The notes beneath the pieces were generated by a model that was not told where the DNA came from, ran no database searches, and was given only the letters and a program-made list of their open reading frames with translations. Below are positions 1-5,036 of a stretch of 7,429 nt of DNA, in pieces. A program made the position numbers and the translations under genes. Each line of letters begins with the position of its first letter. Within the stretch, counting starts at the first letter, position 1. This DNA comes from Methanobacteriota archaeon (lineage in GTDB: Archaea > Methanobacteriota > Methanobacteria > Methanobacteriales > Methanobacteriaceae), in assembly GCA_023436175.1 (NCBI GenBank), contig JAEZKE010000013.1, forward strand, positions 1 to 7,429, written 5' to 3'.

Positions 1-631
1 TTATTTCATCCTTTGAATAAGGATTAAATATTATCTCCTGAGGAATGAATATAGAATTAACATTTTTATCAAGCATGAACCTGAATTCAATATCAGATAG
101 AATGGCAAATACGCCTGTTCTTACCCCTTCAAATGATTCATGAGCCCTTAAAATATCATAAAATATTTTATTTGCATTTTTACTGTAAAATAAGTAATTA
201 ATATCATCTAATGCGACAATAAGAGCTTTGCCTTCATTTGAAAGGTGCTGCATTATATTTTGATAAATTCTGGAAAATGGAACTCCTGTTTCTGGAGGAG
301 TATGTCCAAAGATTTTTTGATAAATCTGTGAAAATATGCCGAATCGAGTTGTATGTATCTGACAGTTTATATAAACACAAACCACTTTATCTGATGTTCT
401 TTCCACCATTTCAAAGATTTTTTTAATTGCTGTTGTTTTACCAGTTGCACATGAGCCAAGTACAACTCCATTAACAGGCCTTCCACTACGTAATGCAGGC
501 CTTATACTAATTGCAAGAGCTTCCATTTGTGATTTTCGATACATAAAATTGTCGGGAATATAGTCCGGATTGAATGCATCGATGTTTTTAAACAGAGTTT
601 CATCATAGAGGAGAAGGTCATCAATGTCCAT
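1..631 (-). CDS. cdc6: Orc1/Cdc6 family replication initiator (N-terminal part, cut by window edge)
   Basis: This is the first 210 residues of an archaeal Orc1/Cdc6 AAA+ ATPase, which binds origin repeats and loads the MCM helicase. The ATG at 631 is preceded in frame by a TAG four codons upstream, so the start is well fixed. A weak SD (AGGT) lies about 8 bases before it. Visible motifs are Walker A (GSCATGKTT, residues 59-67), the YINCQ strand (87-91) followed by a THR-F type helix, the GHTPPETGVPF segment (109-119) typical of Methanobacteriales Orc1 proteins, and a Walker B-like LIVALDD (137-143). The second acidic residue of Walker B is Asp rather than the common Glu. The sensor-1 region follows around 170-182, and the FNPYS segment at 202-206 lies near the point of truncation. 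The lid and C-terminal winged-helix domain lie outside the window. I cannot tell which paralogue (Cdc6-1 or Cdc6-2) this is. Confidence 0.93.
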   Translation of the reverse strand, partial: MDIDDLLLYDETLFKNIDAFNPDYIPDNFMYRKSQMEALAISIRPALRSGRPVNGVVLGSCATGKTTAIKKIFEMVERTSDKVVCVYINCQIHTTRFGIFSQIYQKIFGHTPPETGVPFSRIYQNIMQHLSNEGKALIVALDDINYLFYSKNANKIFYDILRAHESFEGVRTGVFAILSDIEFRFMLDKNVNSIFIPQEIIFNPYSKDEI

Positions 632-682
632 GGTCTTTACCTAAAAACTCATTGTTTGAGTGATTTTTTAATACATTATGTC

Positions 683-690
683 TATATAAA
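683..690 (-). promoter_or_regulatory. TATA box of the orc1/cdc6 gene
   Basis: On the minus strand this reads TTTATATA, close to the ideal archaeal TATA box. Transcription would start about 25 bases downstream, near 660, giving a leader of roughly 30 bases. A small inverted repeat (ACTCA at 647-651 and TGAGT at 657-661) lies at the predicted start of that leader. A second TATA-like run lies further upstream around 733-745. Confidence 0.5.
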
Positions 691-861
691 TATTAATTTT
701 AAGCTTTATTTTTATCTATTTTCTTATAAATCTATATAATATATACTACTTGTGGGTCCCCTATTTAATTATTTATTGATTTAATAAAAAAATTTTTTAT
801 ATTCTTGTTTTATGTAGTTATTAAAATTAAACAAAATACCTTTTTTAAATAGGCCTGCTGG

Positions 862-866
862 AAAAA
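862..866 (-). terminator. T-rich 3' end after the zinc-ribbon gene
   Basis: Directly after the TAA stop at 867 the coding strand reads TTTTT, and further T-rich sequence follows at about 817-836. This fits the U-run termination used by archaeal RNA polymerase. There is no stem-loop. Confidence 0.35.
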
Positions 867-1274
867 TTAAGATAAAATCAGGACCATGAAAATAACTAAA
901 ATTAAAATTAAAGCACCACAGCCAACTGGATTCCAGTTTATTCTTTTATTAGAGTTTAATGGCTTACTGCAAAATACGCATACTTGAGAAGTTTTTACAT
1001 TTTCTTTTCCGCAGTTAAGACAAATGTTTGGTCCACTCGATGAATTTAATATTTTACCGCAAAATACACATATTTTCGAAGTTTTAATATTCTGTTTTCC
1101 ACATTTAGGGCAAATATTTAATTTATCAGGTGTTTTTTTCATATTAAAGCGTTTATTAAGTTTTTTAACGTATCTTAAAGATCCCCCACATTTACATCTG
1201 TCAAAATCCTTTGGAGACTCTCCCAACTGAAGCACATAGTAACCTTTGCACTTTTCACAAACAAGGTAAGGCAT
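867..1274 (-). CDS. Zinc-ribbon protein with C-terminal membrane anchor
   Basis: This 135-residue protein has three cysteine-rich modules and one membrane segment. The N-terminal module carries C6-x2-C9 and C27-x-C29, with a segment reading GESPKDFDRCKCGG that I recognise as a recurring N-terminal motif in Methanobacteriales proteins of unknown role. Two tandem zinc ribbons follow: C55/C58...C69/C72 and C85/C88...C99/C102. They match at 18 of 26 aligned positions and sit 30 residues apart, so one is a recent internal duplicate of the other. Residues 117-134 form a hydrophobic helix ending in a very short tail, so the protein is probably tail-anchored with the ribbons in the cytoplasm. A GGTGG sequence just before the ATG could serve as SD. 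No catalytic motif is seen. The ribbons may bind nucleic acid or protein; the function is unknown. Confidence 0.85.
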   Translation of the reverse strand: MPYLVCEKCKGYYVLQLGESPKDFDRCKCGGSLRYVKKLNKRFNMKKTPDKLNICPKCGKQNIKTSKICVFCGKILNSSSGPNICLNCGKENVKTSQVCVFCSKPLNSNKRINWNPVGCGALILILVIFMVLILS

Positions 1275-1311
1275 TTAACCACCGTTCATATTTTTTCACT
1301 ATTATTTCCAC

Positions 1312-1449
1312 TTAACTGGAATTTACAACGGAAGTTGTAGAATAGAAACTATTTTCATTACATAAACTAAATGTATGCCCTAAAGTTGATAAAGCTAAAA
1401 CAAAGATTGATATATTTAAAAATGGAAATTTAACAGCCGATTTGTTCAA
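1312..1449 (-). CDS. Possible small secreted or membrane peptide (45 aa, TTG start)
   Basis: A 45-codon frame begins at a TTG (1449-1447) and ends with TAA at 1312. It is preceded by AAGGAGGGG, an exceptionally strong SD, with GGAGG exactly 7 bases from the TTG; this is what supports the call. The peptide begins with N-K-S-A-V-K, has a hydrophobic stretch from about residue 8 to 24 (core FLNISIFVLALSTLG), then a polar Ser/Thr/Asn-rich tail with one Cys (30). It therefore looks like a signal peptide with a tiny mature part, or a single-pass membrane peptide. It ends 37 bases before the zinc-ribbon gene on the same strand and could be co-transcribed with it. It could instead be the remnant of a longer gene. 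I recognise no family. Confidence 0.45.
   Translation of the reverse strand: MNKSAVKFPFLNISIFVLALSTLGHTFSLCNENSFYSTTSVVNSS
1321..1343. repeat. Inverted repeat (TACAAC-GGAA-GTTGTA)
   Basis: A perfect 6-bp inverted repeat (1324-1329 and 1334-1339) encloses GGAA. It extends by three more pairs (1321-1323 with 1341-1343) if one G at 1340 is bulged. It lies 47-69 bases upstream of the zinc-ribbon start and inside the 3' end of the possible 45-codon ORF. It could be a dyad operator or an RNA hairpin between the two genes. Confidence 0.4.
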
Positions 1450-1811
1450 ATTATCCCCTCCTTTATGCCATACAATTATTTTTTAGAGGATAATATTATT
1501 ATTTACTATTCTACTTAAATAGAAAGAATTATATTAGTTCTCATTAAATAATGATAATATTATCGTTTGTTTTATTTTTTAATTTCTAAAAATATATAGC
1601 AAGCATTGATAGATTGTAATTGTATATTCTATGCTAAATAAAAGCATATTAATTTCTTATATTGCATATAAATATATTATAACGTTAATAACTATAAAAT
1701 AAATTAATAATTAAATTTGATTCTAAAACTAACTATTTTAGGTAACTTAAAACAATTAACTGGTTTATAACACCAATATCTTTTTAAATTGCAATATAAT
1801 TAATTTAAGAT
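1450..1811. other. Gene-free AT-rich stretch between ynfA and the 45-codon ORF
   Basis: I find no convincing gene here on either strand. The only ATG frames are a dozen codons or fewer and lack an SD. The sequence is almost entirely A and T. It holds the SD of the possible 45-codon ORF (1457-1461), a TATA-like run on the minus strand near 1514-1521 that could serve it, and two copies of GATAATATTAT (1489-1499 and 1553-1563). The second copy is part of a perfect 12-bp palindrome. The left part is probably promoter, the right part probably the 3' untranslated region of ynfA. Confidence 0.6.
1553..1564. repeat. 12-bp palindrome GATAATATTATC
   Basis: The palindrome is perfect. A direct copy of its first 11 bases lies 64 bases away at 1489-1499. 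In DNA this AT-rich such palindromes arise easily by chance, so an operator role is only a possibility. Confidence 0.25.
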
Positions 1812-2141
1812 TTAATGTCTCGGCCAGTACATTATTACCATCATCCCCATAAGCGCTATAATGCCCCCTATAATATCAAAACGATCAGGAATTACCTTAT
1901 CAACCTGCCATCCCCAAATTATAGCCATTACTATGAAAACTCCACCATAAGCAGCGTAAACTCTTCCAAAATTTGCTGGTTGGAGGGTTGCAACTATTCC
2001 ATATAATACTAAAATTGCTCCACCTAAAATTGCAATCCAGAAGCTTCCCCCATCACGTAGCCAGAGCCATATAAGATAGCCCCCACCTATTTCACAGAAG
2101 CCTGCAAGTATAAAGTATAAAAATGATTTAATAACTTCCAT
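1812..2141 (-). CDS. ynfA: YnfA/UPF0060 family small membrane protein
   Basis: This 109-residue protein has the length and signature of the YnfA (UPF0060) family; E. coli YnfA is about 108 residues. Four membrane helices are visible at about 4-24, 33-52, 61-80 and 87-106. Family hallmarks are all present: CEIGGGYLIWLWLRDG (16-31) with the conserved membrane Glu17, YG...TLQPANFGRVYAAYGGVFI (47-70), WGW.VD..PD (76-86) and a C-terminal IMYWPR. YnfA proteins belong to the small multidrug resistance superfamily and probably work as dimers. The E. coli protein has been linked to efflux of toxic cations, but the substrate here is unknown. The start is supported by AGGAG at 2150-2154, 8 bases before the ATG, and by a TATA box further upstream. 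The family is mainly bacterial, so acquisition by transfer is possible. Confidence 0.95.
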   Translation of the reverse strand: MEVIKSFLYFILAGFCEIGGGYLIWLWLRDGGSFWIAILGGAILVLYGIVATLQPANFGRVYAAYGGVFIVMAIIWGWQVDKVIPDRFDIIGGIIALMGMMVIMYWPRH

Positions 2142-2162
2142 TTTCGCTTCTCCTCTTAAAAT

Positions 2163-2212
2163 AAATGATTTATAATTGATATATATTAACTAAAAAATTT
2201 ATGAAATCATTT
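2163..2212. repeat. 9-bp inverted repeat flanking the ynfA TATA box
   Basis: AAATGATTT at 2163-2171 and its exact reverse complement AAATCATTT at 2204-2212 flank the TATA box with 32 bases between them. Another AAATGATTTA occurs at 2121-2130 inside the first codons of ynfA, and a related ATCATTTA at 2223-2230. The placement suggests operator half-sites, but AT-rich chance matches are likely too. Confidence 0.3.
2179..2189 (-). promoter_or_regulatory. TATA box of ynfA
   Basis: On the minus strand this reads TTAATATATAT. It would set the transcription start near 2157, giving a short leader of about 16 bases that still contains the AGGAG at 2150-2154. It is flanked by an inverted pair of AAATGATTT/AAATCATTT at 2163-2171 and 2204-2212. 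Confidence 0.45.
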
Positions 2213-2342
2213 TTTATTACATCATTTAAACTTTCTCTGTTTCTATAAGTCTTTAACTTATTTATTTCAGGGTATGAAAATATATTAATAATATTTATCA
2301 TAATAATATTATTGTTTTGGAAATAAGTCACTAAAATTCATA

Positions 2343-2378
2343 TTTTAAAATAGCCCTATTTCCAGAAACATTTAAAAA
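2343..2378 (+). promoter_or_regulatory. Promoter region of the Trp-rich small protein gene
   Basis: Two TATA-like runs precede the gene: TTTTAAAATA at about 2343-2352 and TTTAAAAA at 2371-2378. The first would give a start near 2373 and a leader of about 36 bases that keeps the whole SD. The second would start almost inside the SD. The first is therefore the better candidate. Confidence 0.35.
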
Positions 2379-2408
2379 GAATTATTTAAGTATTAGGAGA
2401 GTTTTATA

Positions 2409-2693
2409 ATGCCAGATTGGGAAAAATACCATAAAGGTAGCTGGGAAAATTACTGGAAAGATTACTGGAAAGAAAGTGCTGGAGCAGACTGGAAAGAACA
2501 CGAACAAAAGTACAGAGAAATGGGAAAAATCATGAATAAATTAGGAGAAACTCAGTTTAAAACAGCAGAGCTTATAATGCAGCTTGCAAACAAAAAAGAA
2601 GGCAAAGAATACGAAAAAGAAATAGACAATTTAGAAAACGCCATAAAAGATCTAAGGAGCGTAATAGATAAAAAACGCAGCGAGTTAAAGTGA
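2409..2693 (+). CDS. Small Trp/Tyr-rich, highly charged helical protein of unknown function
   Basis: This is a 94-residue hydrophilic protein with no signal peptide or membrane segment. AGGAGA (2395-2400) lies 8 bases before the ATG, so the start is well supported. The first 35 residues hold five Trp at 4, 12, 16, 20 and 28, spaced 8-4-4-8 symmetrically around W16. Tyr follows three residues later at 7, 15 and 19, giving three W-x2-Y units. The rest (about 36-94) is Lys/Glu-rich and predicted helical, with a coiled-coil-like C-terminal segment (LENAIKDLRSVIDKKRSEL). It contains no Cys and no catalytic signature. The gene stands alone between ynfA (divergent) and mptE (convergent). I do not recognise the family; a structural or partner-binding role is only a guess. 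Confidence 0.85.
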   Translation: MPDWEKYHKGSWENYWKDYWKESAGADWKEHEQKYREMGKIMNKLGETQFKTAELIMQLANKKEGKEYEKEIDNLENAIKDLRSVIDKKRSELK

Positions 2694-2711
2694 ACTAATT
2701 TAATTCCACTA

Positions 2712-2720
2712 TCTTTTTTA
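2712..2720 (+). terminator. T-run after the Trp-rich protein gene
   Basis: A run of six T (2714-2719) lies about 20 bases after the TGA stop, in the 49-base gap before the convergent mptE gene. It fits archaeal U-run termination. The opposite strand has only short T-runs here for mptE. Confidence 0.4.
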
Positions 2721-2742
2721 AAATGAAATACGTTCTATTTTT

Positions 2743-3507
2743 CTAAATATCAAATTTAATATCATCAACACCAGGTACGCTTTCTCCACCAGACATATTT
2801 ACTATTTTCACATTTTCATTTTCTGCAGCCCACTGTGTAAGTTTTTTTGCATAATTCAGCTTCATCTGCTTTATTTCATCAGCTTTACCCTCAGATTCTG
2901 GTAAATCTGGTCTTGAGTATTTAGTTACAATTTCTCCAAAGTCCATTCCTGCTAAAAGTATAAATCTTGCTCCAAGTTCAATTGCCAGAAATATACACCT
3001 ATCACCATCTGTAAAGCCACCGAAATTATAGACATTTTCTAAAGGTACACTTTGAGTAGTTCCTAAAATCCGTTTAAGCTTTGGAACATATTTTTTTATT
3101 TTATCAATATTATTTCCATGGGCATGAACAGCTAGGATCGCGCCTCGATCATTAGCTTCGATTATATCATCCATATTACCGTCTAAGTCTGTAACTATAA
3201 TATCTGGAACTATATCTTTTTCTAAAAGTGCAGTTGTTGCCCCATCTGCAGCTATTAATGTGAACTTACTTAAATTCAATTCTTCGGATATATCCAATTC
3301 ATCCAGTTCTTCGATATTTCCTTTAAGGGATGGTCCAGCTCCAAAAATAATTACCCTATCTTTTATATTGGTTTCAGCAATGCTTGAGCTATTTTCCTCA
3401 TTTAAAATGCTGTTTAATAGTTCTGCAGATCTTTCATCGTCTTCGCGCTCAAAACCAAATTCTTTTAATATAACATCATACCATGAAAACCAAGTATCAA
3501 GATTCAT
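2743..3507 (-). CDS. mptE: 6-hydroxymethyl-7,8-dihydropterin pyrophosphokinase MptE
   Basis: This 254-residue protein is the archaeal enzyme that uses ATP to pyrophosphorylate 6-hydroxymethyl-7,8-dihydropterin, an early step towards tetrahydromethanopterin, the C1 carrier of methanogenesis. It belongs to the COG1634/DUF115-like family and is unrelated to bacterial FolK. Visible motifs: VIIFGAGPSL (52-61), a glycine-rich nucleotide-binding turn; IAADGATTALL (85-95); DIIVTDLDGN (102-111), an acidic metal-binding type motif; VHAHGNN (127-133); and FGGFTDGDRC (162-171). The N-terminal helical part, with W6, Y10 and the EFGF segment, matches the usual start of the family. Length is normal. No SD precedes the ATG, but a TATA-like box is positioned for a leaderless or nearly leaderless message. 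It is divergent from the aminotransferase gene; no other pterin gene is in view. Confidence 0.94.
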   Translation of the reverse strand: MNLDTWFSWYDVILKEFGFEREDDERSAELLNSILNEENSSSIAETNIKDRVIIFGAGPSLKGNIEELDELDISEELNLSKFTLIAADGATTALLEKDIVPDIIVTDLDGNMDDIIEANDRGAILAVHAHGNNIDKIKKYVPKLKRILGTTQSVPLENVYNFGGFTDGDRCIFLAIELGARFILLAGMDFGEIVTKYSRPDLPESEGKADEIKQMKLNYAKKLTQWAAENENVKIVNMSGGESVPGVDDIKFDI

Positions 3508-3530
3508 AAAAGAAGGTATATTATTTTTTA

Positions 3531-3540
3531 ATAAATAAAT
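3531..3540 (-). promoter_or_regulatory. TATA box of mptE (leaderless-type spacing)
   Basis: On the minus strand this reads ATTTATTTAT, centred about 28 bases before the ATG at 3507. The predicted transcription start therefore falls within a few bases of the start codon. No GGAGG-like sequence lies between, which agrees with leaderless translation. Confidence 0.4.
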
Positions 3541-3643
3541 TATTTGAATAATAAATTAAATTTAAGTGATATGATTAATTAAACGTGAAATCATGAAACT
3601 TTAGGGTGATAAAATAGCTTGACTATTTACGAATTCAGAATGA

Positions 3644-3660
3644 AGTAAAGGTATATTAAC
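3644..3660 (+). promoter_or_regulatory. Possible promoter (BRE plus TATA) of the aminotransferase gene
   Basis: AGTAAAG followed by GTATATTA resembles an archaeal BRE plus TATA pair. It would start transcription near 3680 and give a leader of about 115 bases containing the two hairpins at 3724-3784. A second TATA-like run, TTTTAAAA at 3716-3723, would start near 3745, inside the first hairpin, and yield a leader with only the second hairpin. Confidence 0.35.
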
Positions 3661-3671
3661 TGTTTAATTGA

Positions 3672-3708
3672 TAAACTTAATGTGTATCTCAAAAGAGAAT
3701 CAAGTTTA
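3672..3708 (+). repeat. Nested inverted repeat upstream of the aminotransferase
   Basis: TAAACTT (3672-3678) pairs with AAGTTTA (3702-3708). Inside the loop TCTC (3687-3690) pairs with GAGA (3695-3698) around AAAA. The same segment holds a nine-codon frame, ATG at 3680 to TAA at 3709, encoding MCISKENQV, without an SD. Confidence 0.3.
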
Positions 3709-3723
3709 AGATAACTTTTAAAA

Positions 3724-3787
3724 TTGGAGGTTCTTAAAAATTCATGTAGAATTTTTGGAACCCAAAAAATAGAAAATTTTTTGGAGG
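3724..3787 (+). promoter_or_regulatory. Candidate two-state RNA switch over the aminotransferase ribosome binding site
   Basis: Two hairpins sit just before the start codon. Hairpin 1 pairs AAAAATTC (3736-3743) with GAATTTTT (3749-3756), loop ATGTA, extended by GGTTC (3729-3733) with GAACC (3758-3762). Hairpin 2 pairs CCAAAAAA (3762-3769) with TTTTTTGG (3777-3784), loop of 7, and its last GG is the first half of the true SD GGAGG (3783-3787), 7 bases before the ATG. A near-copy of the SD region, TTGGAGGTTCTTAAAAAT, lies at 3724-3741. Its TTGG (3724-3727) can pair with CCAA (3762-3765), lengthening hairpin 1 and excluding hairpin 2. A start-stop pair, ATG-TAG, lies at 3744-3749. The complementarity is seen directly; regulation is inferred. 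It matches no riboswitch class I know. Confidence 0.5.
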
Positions 3788-3794
3788 TTTAAAA

Positions 3795-4943
3795 ATGGAG
3801 GAAACATTGCTAATGATACCCGGACCTACCAAAGTAGCTCCGCGAGTACTAAAAGCTATGTCAGATGCAGTGATGAACCACAGAAGTGCTCAATTCGCTG
3901 ATATTTTAACTGAAGTCAATGAAATGATGTCAGAAGTATTCCAGACTGAAAATCCATCTTACACAATAACCGGTTCTGGAACAGCTGCAATGGAATCAGC
4001 AGTTGGAAATATCCTTAATAAAGGAGATAAAATTCTAAATATTGTTGGTGGAAAATTCGGAGAAAGATTTGCACAGATAGCTGAAGCTAATGGTGGCAAT
4101 TCCATTAAACTTGATGTAGAATGGGGAAAAGCAGTAAATCCCGAAGATGTCAAAAATATTTTAGAAGAAGATGACGAAATAAAAGCTGTGACATTAGTTC
4201 ACAATGAAACTTCAACAGGGGTTGCAAGCCCGATAGAAGAAGTAGGTAAAATTGTTAAAGATTATAACGCTTTATACGTTGTAGATACTGTCTCATCCCT
4301 TGGAGGGGACGACGTAGCTGTAGACGATTATAACATTGATATTTGTGTAACAGGTTCACAGAAATGTCTTGCAGCACCACCAGGAATAGCTGCAATCACA
4401 GTAAGCGATGATGCATGGGATGTGATTAACAAAACAGAATCAACTTCTTACTACCTTGATGTAAGGAAATACAAAAAATATGCAGAACATACGCCATCAG
4501 AAACTCCATACACACCTTCTGTATCCTTAATGTACGCAATGCGTGAAGCATTAAACATGGTAATGGAAGAAGGTCTTGAAGCTAGAATAGAAAGACACAA
4601 ATTGGCTGCAAGCGCCACAAGAAACGCTGTTAAAGCCCTTGGTCTTGAATTATTCGCAGATGAAGAATTCTCATCTACAACTGTAACTGCCGTTAAAATG
4701 CCTGAAGGTATAACTGATAAAGACATGAGGGGCACAATGAGAGACAAATATGGAATTGTGCTTGCTGGTGGTCAGGACCACTTAAAAGGCAATGTTTTCA
4801 GAATAGGCCATATGGGTAATGTTAACTACAGAGATCTTGTTGTCACAATGTCTGCTCTTGAAATGACCTTGAAAGGTCTTGGACTTGATGTTTGTCTAGG
4901 AGATGGAGTAGCAGCCGTGGAAGAGGCTTATCTTATTGGATAA
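3795..4943 (+). CDS. Class V PLP-dependent aminotransferase (MJ0959-like)
   Basis: This 382-residue enzyme belongs to the class V, fold-type I alanine-glyoxylate/serine-pyruvate aminotransferase group and closely resembles the M. jannaschii MJ0959 protein as I remember it. Visible motifs: MIPGPT at the N-terminus (7-12); TGSGTAAME (59-67), which binds the cofactor phosphate; VHNETSTG (135-142); YVVDTVSSLGG (161-171) with Asp164 against the pyridine nitrogen; TGSQKCLAAPPG (186-197) with Lys190 as the PLP Schiff-base lysine; TPYTPS (237-242); and FRIGHMG (335-341) with Arg336 for the substrate carboxylate. Length is normal and nothing is missing. The exact amino donor and acceptor cannot be read from sequence; alanine/glyoxylate, aspartate or phosphohydroxypyruvate (serine synthesis) are candidates, the last because methanogens need phosphoserine for tRNA-dependent cysteine synthesis. 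GGAGG at 3783-3787 fixes the start. The leader may be regulatory. Confidence 0.95.
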   Translation: MEETLLMIPGPTKVAPRVLKAMSDAVMNHRSAQFADILTEVNEMMSEVFQTENPSYTITGSGTAAMESAVGNILNKGDKILNIVGGKFGERFAQIAEANGGNSIKLDVEWGKAVNPEDVKNILEEDDEIKAVTLVHNETSTGVASPIEEVGKIVKDYNALYVVDTVSSLGGDDVAVDDYNIDICVTGSQKCLAAPPGIAAITVSDDAWDVINKTESTSYYLDVRKYKKYAEHTPSETPYTPSVSLMYAMREALNMVMEEGLEARIERHKLAASATRNAVKALGLELFADEEFSSTTVTAVKMPEGITDKDMRGTMRDKYGIVLAGGQDHLKGNVFRIGHMGNVNYRDLVVTMSALEMTLKGLGLDVCLGDGVAAVEEAYLIG

Positions 4944-4944
4944 T

Positions 4945-4966
4945 TCTCTTTTTTACTTATTTTTAT
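4945..4966 (+). terminator. T-rich terminator after the aminotransferase
   Basis: Six T at 4949-4954 and five at 4960-4964 follow the TAA stop within 25 bases. This is the usual archaeal U-run terminator, with no stem. Confidence 0.55.
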
Positions 4967-4983
4967 ATGACTGTTTTCTATCT

Positions 4984-5017
4984 AAAAATTAAAGAAAAGT
5001 TTCATTTAATAAAAAGG
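4984..5017 (-). terminator. T-rich 3' end of the winged-helix gene
   Basis: On the minus strand, runs of T (TTTTT near 5013-5017, then TTTT, TTT and TTTTT towards 4985) follow the stop at 5037 by 20-50 bases. They face the convergent aminotransferase terminator. Confidence 0.4.
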
Positions 5018-5036
5018 TAAATAACAGTTAAATATT

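Noticed and set aside
238..426. 62-codon plus-strand frame
   Set aside because: It lies opposite the conserved Orc1/Cdc6 coding sequence and has no SD; it is a shadow frame.
632..866. Replication origin next to orc1/cdc6
   Set aside because: No repeated ORB or mini-ORB elements are visible; only one GC-rich element is present, so I report that element but not an origin.
1024..1230. 68-codon plus-strand frame
   Set aside because: It is antisense to the zinc-ribbon gene, whose Cys pattern clearly shows the coding strand.
3260..3538. 92-codon plus-strand frame rich in Ser
   Set aside because: It is antisense to the N-terminal half of mptE, and its Ser-rich composition is what an antisense reading of acidic codons produces.
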